Program-made: the position numbers and the translations under genes
Notes under the pieces: generated by a model
What the model saw: only the letters and a program-made list of their open reading frames with translations
Told to the model about the DNA's origin: nothing
Database searches by the model: none
NCBI GenBank assembly: GCA_037447655.1
Contig: JBBHKE010001487.1
Location: 1-64,000, forward strand
Reading direction: 5' to 3'
Length of the DNA: 64,000 nucleotides
From: Zygnema cylindricum
Taxonomy: Eukaryota > Streptophyta > Zygnematophyceae > Zygnematales > Zygnemataceae
Part shown: positions 1-12,288 of the stretch, piece by piece
How the letters are laid out: the number at the start of each line of letters is the position of its first letter
How positions within the stretch are numbered: position 1 is the stretch's first letter

Positions 1-390
1 AGAAAGTGGTAGATGTTGTGTTGAAAAGTTAGTTTCGTGCATACGCGACATTTTGTGCGCACGCGACGTTTCGTGCGTAAATTATTACCGGACGTAATGT
101 GGTGGTTCGAATGGAGGTTCAAATGTATTTGCGGATTGGGGGAGTAGTACGATTGAAATTAAAGGGACGTGAGGGACTATTTGAGTGGTGCGTAATGCGT
201 TGAGAAATGGACGATTCAAAATATTTGAAATGTTGAAAAAGTATGTCGCTCGTACGAAACATAGTGCGACATGCGCATTTATGAAAAAGGACACCGCAGG
301 TACGGAGCGTCTTAGTTGGCATGTGGACGTGAATTCGCTTCGCGACGTCGTGGGATATTTGACGACTCGCGTGGATTTCGTTTGGATTTT
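1..390 (-). mobile_element. Retrotransposon debris at the window edge
   Basis: The first ~45 bases closely resemble, with a few mismatches, the stretch at about 23464-23502, which lies just upstream of the gag of the minus-strand gypsy remnant. They are therefore probably the same upstream segment of that family. From about 45 to 390 I recognise nothing. An open frame runs through part of this stretch into the gag fragment beginning near 393, but the residues before that point match no gag domain I know. Confidence 0.4.
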
Positions 391-1452
391 TGTGACCGTT
401 CAGAGCCATTTAACTGAGGCATATGGCCTTAAATTTACTTTTGAGCAGGCTGCAAAATATGCTGTAAAGCATGAAATGCAGACCAGCTGGTGGGATGCTC
501 ATGAGCGGCCTCTGCCTTTGCTTAAGGAATATCCAAATTCAAATCAGAACCCGATTTTTACCCGCGCAACCCATGGCCCAACCCAAGACCTCCAAGGGCT
601 CCGGCCATGGGAACATTACCGCCGACCCCCGGGGTGCGTATTTGCTTCCGGTGCGGTAACACTGGTCACGACGCGCGTTGGTGTCTAGATAAGACAGCCA
701 TGTGTACTCATTGCAATCAGATAGGTCATTATGCACATCGATGTCACGTTAAAAACCTGGACTTCAGTTATCAAAATCAAATAAAAAACGGCGGTATACT
801 TGCCGGCTCGGCAAAATTGGTCACTCCACCTAAAGAGGTAGAGAAAGACACACCTCCCAAAATCAGCAGGAGGGACCGAAAGAAAGCCGAGATGTAGGCT
901 ACCATGGCGGCCATGATGAAGGAGCAGTTTGCCGCGCTTATGGCGTAGGTCAAACCACAATTATCTGGAATGGCCCGAACTGTGGTTCATATGCCCTTTT
1001 TTGCAAGTCGATCTCTTCGAGAGTCAACCGTTCAACAGCGGGCAGCTCTCTTTAAAGGGACCCCCGATCATAATCGCGAGTCGAAATCCATTAACACCCG
1101 CATACCATTATCATTCACTAAAAAACCTCACTCACCTATTCCAGAAATAGCCTCTAGCATCACTGCTGATGCATTAACAATCCTTGAGAGGAGTATACAA
1201 GACACTTATAAGGTCAAAGAACGGTTATCAATACTGTCCACCATGCTTCCCTATCCGGATAGCAACACTAAATCCGGGGATCTAACTCCATCAGCGCAAG
1301 CGTTACAGGCTCTTCAAAACCCTCGTAATACTCTCTTTCGTCAAGCAATTACCCTTGAAGAGCGTTCCAGCCTTACTCCTCACATCACTTTTTTGGATAA
1401 CAAATTAGGTGTGTTTACAGTCAATGGGGTTGCCCAGGCTTTACCTCAATAA
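390..1452 (+). pseudogene. Gypsy gag-pol fragment, same family as the DNMT-bearing element
   Basis: This stretch parallels 14463-15507 of the gypsy element almost codon for codon. It has the end of the gag capsid-like region (HLTEAYGLKF), two zinc-knuckle-like motifs of which the first reads CFRCGNTGHDARWC, and the lysine-rich gag tail. The start of the pol frame follows (MARTVVHMPFF through FLDNKLGVFTVNGVA). A stop codon interrupts the gag tail near 896. Homology ends at about 1447, just before the position where the longer copy has its protease active site, so no catalytic domain is left. It is a dead 5'-internal fragment showing that the family is present more than once here. Confidence 0.8.
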
Positions 1453-1502
1453 ACTTTAGAACGTTTAAAGAGAAAGCAAGAAAAAACGTCAATTTCTAGC
1501 TC

Positions 1503-1560
1503 AGGATGGGAGAAATGAAGTGGTCGGATGAAGGATGGGAGAAATGAAGTGGTCGGATGA
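1503..1560. repeat. 29-bp tandem duplication
   Basis: Two adjacent copies of a 29-bp unit beginning AGGATGGGAGAAATGAAG lie directly after the end of the gag-pol fragment. The copies look identical. No function is evident. Confidence 0.8.
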
Positions 1561-1617
1561 GACGGGATCAGACACGGGGTTTGGGAACATGGTAACGTCT
1601 GAAAAAGCAGAAGGCTG

Positions 1618-1892
1618 TAGTTGTACACTTCACGAATAATTTGAAATTTTGGTAGAATTAAATTGCTCAAGTGAGAGGATTGTTGAGATTTAAAAGATCT
1701 AATGCTGTGAAGGTTCGAAGAAATAATTTCTCCACTTCACATCATTTTCGGCCATAGTTGTACACTTCACGAATAATTAGAAATTTTGGTAGAATAAAAT
1801 TGCTCAAGAGAGAGGATTGTTGAGATTTAAAAGATCTAATGCTGTGAAGGTTCGAAGAAATAATTTCTCCACTTCACATCATTTTCGGCCAT
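1618..1892. repeat. 137-bp tandem duplication
   Basis: Two adjacent copies (1618-1754 and 1755-1892) of a unit beginning TAGTTGTACACTTCACG and ending TTTTCGGCCAT differ at only a few positions. They lie between transposon debris and the GT61 exons. From 1893 to 2731 the DNA is AT-rich and I see no gene there; it is presumably intronic or upstream sequence of the GT61 gene. Confidence 0.8.
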
Positions 1893-2731
1893 CAATCTGG
1901 TGTATGCAATCTCCAAAGTGCTATATTATATTCGTTAGTGTCTTTTGCTTTTCGAAAGCAGCACAAATTTTGCAAATTATTTTGTCCTAAAATGAAATTT
2001 TTTTGAACCATGTAAGGAAGTTTTGGCATTTGCTTCGCTTTCTCTTATAGTGTAGGTAACATGATTTTGATTATCCAGTCTTACAACTACCATATTCTCA
2101 AGTACATGACTTAAACCCATGTATTTTTTGGTTATGTCACAATTGCGGCTTCTAAAAGAGAAAGAACAAGTTACGAGAAGCTCGTGAACTTTTTCTTTCT
2201 ATCATGTGGAGTTTCTATACTTTTTCAAGGGTTTTGTTAGATGAGCTAATTTGTCAGAGGAATATAAGATGGAGGACGAGTTTTGCTAATAAATTACTGG
2301 ATACTGGGATAAAGCAGTATATTAAAGCGATTTCAAGTTGTTTGAAAACTGTATCATGATATGAGATAATCTCAATTATCCGAAATAAGATATTTATAAT
2401 CAGGTCTATCACTTCTCTCAAGAGATTACAGGTAAACTCCGCCAGATAAGCTCTGTCAGAAAAAAACTTACATAAATCACTTGTTTGGTAAGTATTACAA
2501 TTTATGTGATACCTACAGTGGTCGACAGCATATTCTAAGAATGGAAAAGTTCGGATTGTTGTCATAATACATCTTCACTATCCGCTCCTCCACATGTGAG
2601 TCCTGTAAGGAAGTATTCTTCCTTGCTTAATGTAGGCGTTATTTTAATTCTTCATAGGAATAAAAATGCTCAACCCTTGAAGAATTATTATGGAAACTAA
2701 CTTTCACCGTCCCTATTTTGTGTCTTTCTAG

Positions 2732-3897
2732 CCATTCTACCAATGGTGTGCACGTCCCAGCCGGAAACTATGGTTCGAATTACGGAAAAAGAATTTTGTT
2801 CCTCGTGACGGAATTCCAATGTTCAATCCTGATTGGTCACGCCGAGAACCCGAGGTTGCTGCATCTCCCACAGATAAGATCTCTAAGGATTGGATTATCG
2901 TTCTTGGGAAGCGTTATCACACAAGAGGATTGGCTCAGAGCGATGAGGTGGAAGCATATATGAGGAAAATTTTTCCAAGCGAACGTGTGGTGATATTTGA
3001 TGGAAGCCTTACCATTCTTGGAGGTGAGCTAGTCTTTTTGATGTAGAGAAAAATATGTTGCTTACAATCATTATTGTGGCTTTAATAACAAGTAATATTT
3101 TTACATGCACTCCAGATATGGCGCATTCTGAACAGCAGTATTCAATAACAATTCAATATAGAAAAGCCATCGCATTACTTAGTTCATAAATAGCATGAAC
3201 CGCACTAATGAGGGGTAGTTGGTGGTGTAAATTCCAAATCCCTCTATACTACATCAGGTCAAACAACTTGAATATACTTTTTCACCAAAAGGGATTTATT
3301 ATGACATTGCACTATCTCGTTATGCGTTGTCGATGTCTTAGATTTGAGGCATTCTATGTGTTAATTTTTTTCCTCGTTGTGGTATTGCGCTCTCCTTTTT
3401 TATGGGAGAAGTTAGTTAGTATAGAAATACATTGACGGTGTTGTTAGCATACTGATTTTTTTGGTGGTTTGTCATATTTTGGTCAAGTAGGGTGGCCTCA
3501 TTTAACTAGGAATATTTATGATTTACCATGTTACTTATGGGTCTTTATATTATCTTAACCTACTGTAGTATTGGTCGATGTTGGTCTTGCAGCAAAGGAG
3601 CTTTTCAACCGTGCTCGTCTTTATGTGGCGGTTCACGGGGCTGCTATGACAAATATGATATTTATGCCCTTTAATGGGTTTGTATTTGAAATGCGACCAA
3701 GACTATACCATAATTCATGTTACCACTACCTGGCAGAAGTATGTAATCAAGAGTACTATTTGACTTTTGGAGATGGGAACAAGGACTCCCATACCACAGT
3801 CAATACAACAGAAGTTTTTGAAGTGCTTAACAAAATTGCGAGGAGGATGGATCGGCAATTAAAAGGTTCTTCTAATCTTGATTCAGAACCAGAATAG
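2732..3897 (+). CDS. GT61-family glycosyltransferase, 3' exons
   Basis: Two exons, 2732-3023 and 3569-3897, join in phase (one base carried over) and encode the C-terminal ~205 residues of a glycosyltransferase family 61 (DUF563) protein. The first exon follows a TTTCTAG acceptor and includes KDWIIVLGKRYHTRG. The second follows a pyrimidine-rich TACTGTAG acceptor and carries the family hallmark HGAAMTNMIFMP, then a tail ending at TAG. Plant GT61 enzymes are Golgi type II membrane proteins that add xylose, arabinose or N-acetylglucosamine to wall polysaccharides or N-glycans; which sugar applies here cannot be read. Full-length members are about 400-500 residues, so the 5' half, including the membrane anchor, is missing from what I can see. 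I found no convincing upstream exon between 1893 and 2731. The gene may be truncated by the transposon debris upstream, or it may have a long upstream intron. Confidence 0.82.
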
Positions 3898-5254
3898 GGA
3901 AAAGCTCAAATTCATCCGCAATAGAAGTTAAAAAGTTTGTTGTCAAATTTGTAACAAAGTTAGTTCGTCGACAAAGCATCCATTTTCGAAATCAGTAGGA
4001 TATAGCAAAAGTCGCTTCTCAAAGGGTACTCTTTTAGTTTCCTTGTCGCCTTTTACCTCTCGTCGAGAGTTTTCTTGTCACCTTTTGATTTGTTTATTAG
4101 TTTTCAAATGCTTTGTTTGTCTCTTTTTTGGCAGCATGCGAGGCTGCAAAGGTCTTTCGAGTAGAATCGTTGGTTAGTTTTGTTTCTTTCATTCACTCTA
4201 GGAGGGAAGTAAGTTAAGTTTGGAAGCAAGATTTTTCAGAAATGTAGCTTTAATTTCGTCTCTGATTTATAAAAGGTACAGGCTCTGTAATCATCATTGG
4301 AAATTTCCAATTTACGCCAAAGGTTTTTGATAAAATGGGCCACGAAAAGTACTTCGTGGTTGTGGATTTTGTGGATTTCGTTGAAAGGAAATGGGGATGT
4401 GAATTTTTTTTAAGCTCAAACTTCTTGATGTACATGATTTCCAATATCTGGTGGACTATTTTTTATCCTTTTTTTACCAACCTCTTTTTTATGTATATGA
4501 TGCATTGCGTGTATATGTGCATATGTTATTCTGACTACCTAATATAAACATATAGATTATCGTACAAAAGTCTCTTTTTTTTTGTACCGGCTAGTTGTAC
4601 TTTGTGAGATTCTGTGATTATACAACCATTGTTCACCATTTTATGAAGTCATAGTTTGGTCGAAAAAATATTTAGAAAGTAATTCTCAAATGTATTTGTT
4701 TTGGTTTTGCAATATTGAGATTTTTTATTTTACTTCTTATTAAACTAACTAGGTTTTTTCTGTGTTTTTTAAAAAGTGTGTACAAAGCGAAAAATGTTTG
4801 TTCGTCTTTTTATTTCTACAATTTGTTTATAGTGTTGTGCTGAGTTTCAATGATAAATACCATTAAGTGGCCATGAAAGATCTAGAATTCATTGAAGATA
4901 TTATGAAGAAACATGTTATAAGTTGAGAGATAACTAGAAGACAAATTCTGCCGTCAAAACAGATAAAAACGTTTTAATGGAAGGTACCGAAGGTATAAAT
5001 GTTTAAACGATCGTTCAAACGACTCGTTATTTCTGGTGTACCGTTTAAACCTAGCCTTGGTCGAAGGCCGAAACTGAGAACCAAATTAGTGTTACTTTTC
5101 TGTTTAACGATACAGTACCGATCTCGTATGCTTAGTGCTTCACAGCTTACTGAAACATTTCCTTTATTGCCCGCTGAGCGCTGTTGCTTTGTTGGATGCC
5201 GAAAAGTTTTATGCCTGCCCAACGGCACTCCCGGCATAGGTTTAAGCCTTTAAA
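3898..5254. other. Unassigned AT-rich intergenic DNA
   Basis: This stretch follows the GT61 stop and presumably holds its 3' UTR. Short open frames occur on both strands, but none shows a domain, a plausible splice structure or a repeat that I recognise. Confidence 0.6.
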
Positions 5255-5822
5255 TCATAGTTCAAAAGTAGGTGTTTTTATGGTAGGCCTTTGGTAGGTG
5301 CACAAAACTTGGCACAAAACTCGCGCAGAGTAGGCATACTGTATGTGTGTGCGTTGTGCACACTCTTGTACGAACGTACGAATCTGACGTATCATCATAG
5401 TACAGCGCACGCCGCCAGACGAATTTTTTTAGCGAACTGACACGGCGTAGGATGACATTCCGCGGGGAAAAAAACCCGGAAAAAAAAAAAACGCAGACGT
5501 AAGTCCTATCGTAAGTTGTGTTATGGGCTTTTCATGTGATCTTCTTAGATCGCTACTTTGATATGCGACCGTCCGATCGTCCAAATCTGACGGTATAAAT
5601 GAAAAATACCTCACAACTCACAGAAAAATAAAAATTTGTCCGAATATTTTTCAAAATTTAGACATGGCGTTTAATTCTCTATCGATCGATGTGCAACTCA
5701 ACCCTGTTACTATTATTTTTCATTTTGCGACCAATACAATATGAGTCTTTAGGCCATATTGTATGTTTTGCGTACAATAGGCATATTGTATGGGCCTACT
5801 TTCACCTACTTTTGAACTTTGC
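5255..5822. mobile_element. MITE, copy 1 (6-bp TSD TTTAAA)
   Basis: A 568-bp non-coding element. Its left end (CATAGTTCAAAAGTAGG) and right end (CCTACTTTTGAACTTTG) are imperfect terminal inverted repeats. TTTAAA is directly repeated immediately outside both ends (5249-5254 and 5823-5828). A second copy at 28513-29154 shares almost its whole length. There is no coding capacity, so it would depend on a transposase encoded elsewhere. I cannot assign the superfamily; a 6-bp target duplication is not typical of the common MITE classes. Confidence 0.82.
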
Positions 5823-5828
5823 TTTAAA

Positions 5829-6916
5829 TTCCATATTCATTTTTTAACGGATAAATGAGACCGTATGGTACGGTCTCGTACATTATTTTTCGTTCGATTT
5901 TCAACTGACGATAAGGTCGCACAATAGAGTTAAACGCACTTGGAAACTTGGAATACTTCGCGAGACACCTACATGGATGCTACACCGCTCATCGTTATTA
6001 GCGTTAATAACACTAATTGTGTCGCGCCATTTCTTGGCCCAAAATCATAAATTAAAGTTGATATGGAAAATTTTACTATTAGCCACTTTATATAATGTTC
6101 GTATAAATTAGCGCTATGTTTGTCAGGTCTGTTTTGTACAAAACTTTCCACGTGGCATCTTATTTGTCTTACATGCGTTAATTTACGCATGTAAATTAAC
6201 TTTCAATACATGTTAGCCGTCGAAAATGGAGGGAACATTATTAATAAAGCATAAAATGGCGTAAAAGAAAACAAGAAACGTTATTTCAAAAAGTAGGATG
6301 GAAAAAACCATCAGGGTACAAGGGCTTCAAAAACGAAAAAAAAACGCTTAAAGACTACAAAAGCCAAAGGAGACCGAGGCTAAGAAAACATGTGAAGACA
6401 CCAAATGTAAATAGAATAACTGCCAAAAATAAGAAAATCTATCCAAAAGGACAGCACACAAAGGTAAAACCTTCGCAGCTTTAACAAACAAAAGTCCACA
6501 CACTCGAAGATAGTGGATGTGGACAGAATCCCTTGGTGGAAGATCCGAGAGGCCCCGCCTATCATCCGCCACTCTGCTTCACCGTAGAAGGGTCGCAGCA
6601 TGCGCCACGTTGACGGTAAAACGAATCTAGAGGCTCGGGGGAGGGCTCCTTGGACCTCAGGATTCAATTATTTTCTTCGCGGAAATCATCAAAAGACTTG
6701 TCCAAAGAACCGCAAATTTCAGCGGCAAACGGGACAAACTAGACCGTCGAGTCTCGGTGAGCATAATCACTTTCCTTAAAATTCATTCCGTCCAAAGCCG
6801 CCACGCACGTAGGTAATACCAAGTGAGAAGAAATTGTTGTAATTTAGAAATCTTTATTTCAGTAGATAGGGCTAAAATAACTTAGAATATTTTCTAAGTA
6901 GTCTGCTGTAATACTT
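5829..6916. other. Unassigned stretch, possible LINE 3' end
   Basis: No gene is recognised. A near-palindrome at 6169-6194 has arms TTACATGCG and CGCATGTAA around an AT core. Read on the minus strand, 6667-6300 is open with a T-rich tail and could be the 3' end of a non-LTR element, but I see no diagnostic motif. Confidence 0.35.
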
Positions 6917-7491
6917 ACCTAAATTAGTGTTACAGTAGCAAAAGTACAATAGAGTATATTGTACTTTTACAATGACACGTGTCGGCAAGAGAACGTATGC
7001 AGGTTTTACAGAGTGGCGCCGACAGTCAGCCACACGCGTCACGCAGTTGACGATTGGATTCACAAGATCGGACGAACGGAATCTGAACCGCGTATTCCGG
7101 AAATATATGGTATGGTTCAATGGTACCATCGTCGATTGAATTTGTTCCAACGGACGCGATTCACCTAGGACTACAAGCGTGATTCACGAGGGACCACAAG
7201 CTGATTCACGTGGCACCACAAGTGACGAAGCACTCAGGTGCTTCGTACTACACGACCACAGTCGGCTGGACTTTAGCGACTACCGCTGGTTAAGCATCTG
7301 GAACGTTTTGTGTACGGTTTGATATTTGAAAATATATGAATAAACATTGTTTTGTAGTTTAGTGTAATAAAAAAGGTGTTCCATTAATTAGGCTTTTGGA
7401 AAAGAGTAATTAGGGTTTTTGAGGTACTACCGGTACAGTAACGTACAGGTAGGATACTTTGTCGTTAGTCAGGATAATAATCGTAGTAACA
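6917..7491 (+). mobile_element. Ty1/copia 5' LTR
   Basis: The likely LTR core is 6928-7491. It begins TGTTAC and ends GTAACA, giving the expected TG...CA ends with a 6-bp inverted repeat. The same sequence recurs at about 23499-24073. It is followed by a leader of ~300 bp and then by a copia gag start (ATG at 7791). The word AAATTAGTGT occurs both at the left end and just after the right end, so the exact boundary is uncertain by about 10 bp. Confidence 0.75.
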
Positions 7492-7790
7492 GTTACCCAA
7501 ATTAGTGTAGACAAGTAGATACACACTGTGAGTATATAACTTAGGACTTAGCCATTTTTGTAGTATCCAGTTTTGGGAATATGATTTTCTAAGGGCAGCT
7601 TTTTGGGAAACTTCCAGACATCATATCTTATGGTTTACTTGGTCATTTGAACTGCAATTATGGAAATTGCCAATTTACTGTGTTGTGTATCACTGTGTAA
7701 AATTTAAGGCATATTGGCCTTTTGAGTCATATTCTCTGTTGGATCAAAGTTGGCTGTAGAGTAGGTGTTTTGATAGTTTCTGTTGTTTTA

Positions 7791-10700
7791 ATGTCTACTT
7801 CCACTACTACTGGTGGTTCTCCTCCTGCAACGGTGTTGTAGAAAAACATGTTTTGGGCCTTTCGTCAAGAATTCCAATCTTTAATGGCCAAAAGTATGCG
7901 TATTGGGCGGCGATTTGTCGAATCCTCATTTGTAACTGCTGACTTATTGGGTGTCTTCGATGGCTCTCTTGCTGAAACAGATCCAAGTTGGGCGAAAAAG
8001 AATTCAATGGCAAGGAAGAATCTGATTCTTTGTATTTCAAAAAATTTAGTCATGTCTCGACTGAAAATGAAGAAGGCGAGCGAGATTTGGACGTCACTGA
8101 AATCCGCTTTTGAGAAAGCGAATGTTCAAGAGGACCTCTTGGTGGCAGGAAAAATTTGGGGATACAAATACTTAAGGGGAACTATGGTCGAGTATTGTGA
8201 CAATTTTAGTGCACTTATTGATACACACTCTTCTGGTGGGGGGTCATTTCCTAATCTTCAACAAGTAGCTCTGCTTATCAGAGGTCTCCCTAGTAGCTTG
8301 AAAGGTGTGTCTGCTCTGCTAAGAGGAAGAGACTAATACTAAGCTCCTTCAGAGAGAAAGAAATGTTGAAGCTTTTGCAAGAGACTTTGACAAAAGAAAT
8401 CATGTTAATCAAAACAAGAGTCAGTTTAACCAAAATCAGAATCAATTTAATCAGAGAAAATCAGAATCAGTTTAATCAGAGGCAGAATAGGCCATCTTCT
8501 ACTACTTGTGTTTATTGTTCTGAGACGGGTCATGGATACAGGTACTATCCTAAACTGAAAAAGGCAAAAAGGCTAATAAGATAGGTTTATAGAGGCCAGG
8601 TTGGCAGCAAAGCCAGTATCACAAAGGTTTTTATGGAAATCCTACCCGTGGAAGTGCTCTTTTTTCAGCTTCTGCAACTGATGCACATGAGTCTCTAAGC
8701 TTCAATGAGCAAGAGGAAGCGGATTTATTTGCTATGGCGGCAGCCATGGAGGGTCCAAAGGATGCAAGATGGATCATGGACACGGGAGCGTCGGCCCACA
8801 TATGCTGGAACAAGGCGGCTTTCACAAATCTTAAGCAAACGTCTCCAAAGAGTATCTACTATGCTTGTGGCATGAGTGTTCAAACCTCAACTCACGGTGA
8901 TGTATCTTTGATGGTAGATGTGGGGGTAAAGTCGGTAGAGAGAACCATTCACAATGTTTTGTATGTTCCAGACTTTAAGAATTTTTTTTTTCTACATCGT
9001 TAGGAGAGAGCTAAGGCTTTGAAGTTGTTCTGAAAGGAGGTAGACAGGTTGTTAGCAAGAAAGGGAAAGTAGCAGTAACTAGAACTAGAGATGCTAGCAA
9101 AATGTATTGGATGGACATGGCTGAATATAAAGAAAATGTTGTTCTCTACTCAAGTGTCCAATCTGATAATGAGTTGTGGCATAAAGGTTATGACAAATGA
9201 TTTATGATTGTCTTAAGAAAATGGTGAACTAGGGAAAAGTTGCGGGAGTTCCTCTCAGTTCTCATCCAATAAAATCAGGTGATGGTTGTTCACTTGGCAA
9301 GATCCACAAATTGCCACTTCCACAGGAAACGGACCACAGATCGCAAAAAGTTTTGCAGCTAATACATTCTGATGTTCTCGCTACTTCTCAAGTGGCTTCA
9401 ATTGGAGGCGTCCACTATATCTTTACATTCACAGATGACTACTCGAGGTACACCAAAGTTTACATCATGTAGCATAAAAGTGAAGTGTTTACTCACTTCA
9501 AACACTACAAAGCGTGGGCGGAAAAACTTCATGGAGTTCGAATCTTGGCGCTGAGATCGGACAATGGGGGAGAATACACATCAAAAGAATTCAAAGAGTT
9601 TCTCCTTCATGAAGGTATTAGCCACAATCTGATAGTTCTATATACACCAGAACAGAATGGTGTTTCTGAGAGTTTAAATAGGACAGTGACAGAGAGTGCT
9701 CGGTCCATGCTTACAGATAAAGGGCTAGATTTGAAATTATGGGCTGAAGCACTTAAGTGTGCTGTTTATATTAAGAACATAATTGCTTCTATATCGGTTA
9801 GCACTACACCTTAAAAGCTTTGGACAAGAGAGAAACCTGATGTTAGTCACTTTAAGATCTTTGACATCAAGTGTTTTATTCTAGATACATCATAGGATAG
9901 ATAGAAAATAGATGCTAAGGGCTTACCAAGAATTTTTATGGGGTATAATGATAATGCAAAAGGTTATAGAGTTTTTGTATTTGAGAAACAAAAAGTTGTT
10001 ATCTCTAGAAATATCCAGATTAAAGATGAGATAGATTCGGTTGACTCTTTTCAAGTGCCACACAAATCGGCAACGGAAAAACAAGAATATGTCATCTTTC
10101 ACCATACGCAACGAGTTTACTTTCCACAGCCAAGTGGGACTACTCTTCCTTCAGTTCCCTTAGTGACTTCATATGATGTTTCACCACAAGTTCTGCCACA
10201 GGCGGATCAAACGGTTACACCTTCCCATCCACAACAAGTTGCGGATCAGCCAAGGCAGTCAAATAACAGGCTGCAAACAATTTCAGCCTCAGAATTTTCG
10301 ATGGGAAAGAGATCTAGCAGCCGTTTGCAAGCGAACTCTCACTTTGCTTTTTCTGCAGCTACAGAGGAGCCTCTAACAATTTAATAGGCCTTTTCATCAC
10401 CCGAGAGATATCACTTGATCGAGGCGGCGAACGATGAAATGAAATCTATTGTAAAGGCACAGATGTGGGAGCTGGTGGATCTTCCTCCGGGCAGAAAAAC
10501 CATCGGCAGCAAATGGGTATTCAAGGTGAAGTTGAACCCGCACAACACCGTTGAAAGGTATAAGTCCAGACTAGTGGCCAAGGGTATAATCAAAAAGAAG
10601 GCATTGATTTTGAAGTAACCTTCTCTCCAATTGTTAGATTTCCTACTGTCAAAAATTTTGCTAAGTATAGCGGCTATAGAGAATATATAAATATAGCAAA

Positions 10701-11335
10701 TGGATGTCAAAACTGCATTCTTGCATGGAGAGTTGGAAGAGACAATCTACATGAAATAGCCTGATATGTATGTAGAAAAAGGAAAGGAGGAATTGGTGTG
10801 TAAACTGATGAAGTCTTTGTATGGGCTAAAACAAGTCTTTCTATGTGCTAAAATAAGCCTCCAGACAATGGATTTTGAAGTTCGCTGAGTTTATGACTGG
10901 GCTAGGTTTTAAGAGAATTAGCTCAAATCATTCTGTATATGTTCTACAATGGGGAGAATGGGATAATATACATTGTTGTATATGTGGATGATCTATTATT
11001 AAAAAGTACGACAATCGATGAAATAAACCGCATTAAAGCGGCTTTAAGGTCTAGTTTTGAAATGAAGGACCTCGCAGAGGCCAAGTATATCTTAGGTATA
11101 CAGGTAGAAAGAGACACAAATTAAAGGTTGATTATGTTAACTCAGAAAGAAGAAGCAATAGGTAACATGCGGGAAAGATTTGAAATGAAATATGTGAAAG
11201 GATCTGTAACTCCCATGGAATTCAGGCAGAAATTGGGAGGAATTGAGTCAGACTTAGGCATAATGGTTTGTGAGAGTCGAAAGACACAGGAGGAAGAGTT
11301 TATGGCTTCAAAGCCATATAGACAAGTAGATGAAG
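7791..11335 (+). pseudogene. Decayed Ty1/copia gag-pol
   Basis: Domains occur in copia order but are broken by stops and frameshifts. Gag starts at 7791 and has a TAG at 7839; its capsid-like part runs 7848-8336. A zinc knuckle lies near 8508 (CVYCSETGHGYRYY, last cysteine lost). The protease begins near 8734 (WIMDTGASAH) and an integrase core spans about 9370-9814 (RSDNGGEY, then SESLNRT). The reverse transcriptase runs from about 10415 and retains YVDDLLL at 10980-11000. The RT then degenerates and the element stops at 11335, where the inverted arm of the gypsy structure begins, so RNase H and the 3' LTR are missing. Copia places integrase before RT, as seen here. It is non-functional. Confidence 0.9.
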
Positions 11336-12288
11336 TGTCATGCCGTAAGGCGTCGGCGGATATTATTGGGCCGACCCATAATAATTATTCCTATATGATG
11401 TAACAGGTCTGTACGGGAGCTCACGGCGCGAAGTACGGACAGGACTGTGACCAGATTATCTGCTAGTGTACGGCACACAGGGAACGCGATCCAGAATTTA
11501 CATGGAATCGAACCGCGGTACAGCGTCAGATGTTAGGAACCCAACGACTCCGAACCTGACACATGCCAAAGTCATGGACCCTCGGAGGTTCATGCATTTA
11601 TGTTTGTTTAGTTTAGGGAGGGTTTTCATCCTCGAGGTGTAGATGTAAGGTACCCGAGGCGGCCACGCAGCGGCCGTCTCTAGAAACTGGCAGCGTTTAA
11701 ACATAGAAACCTGCACGCTCAGAGACACATAGAAATTAGTGTAGTTGTACGGCTAGTACCAGCATAGGATAAATGCCAAATGGCATGCTAGAACAGTTTT
11801 GCAAATTAAGAACACGGGAATCCAACATTGGAGCGTTGTCGTTTTCTGACAGAGTTTTTTCCCTGGGAATTTGCCGAACTCTGAAACACTTAGGTTTTGA
11901 TTCTGAATATCTACTGACAGGCTAGTTTGAGTTAGGGTTTGCTCGCAGATCCATAGTTCAGGCTAGGAAGTGTCTCTGAGTCTTATTCTCTATATTTTCT
12001 CTTTTGTACCAAAGACCTTACCTAATCTACCGGCGCACGCCAGCCTGCAAGGTTTCCCTCCATATTGTTGTTTTCTTGCTTTGGAGTGAGACTTGCGTTG
12101 GGTGAATCTGGTTCGATCTTGCTATCTTGTTGTCAGAACGTGGGCTGTGGCGGTTAAGTTCCTGGCTTGTTTGGCTTTGTGAGAACCGGCTATCTCGGCT
12201 CCTACGTCCAGTTCCGGCAGGGTTTTCCACAGCTGGTTGGACTCCTGTATGGTATATTTGAAAGACTTCAGGGCCTAGTGGCTACTGT
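11336..12288 (+). repeat. Left arm of a ~953-bp inverted repeat (LTR-like plus leader)
   Basis: This arm begins TGTCATGCCGTAAGG, a plausible LTR start, and its reverse complement is present at 19644-20597. By eye the arms differ at only a few per cent of positions. The arm also runs past a promoter-like, T-rich stretch near 11980-12010 into sequence resembling the leader of the gypsy element. I could not fix where the LTR proper ends, nor identify a primer-binding site. It abuts the copia pseudogene directly, with no target-site duplication relative to the other end. Confidence 0.85.
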
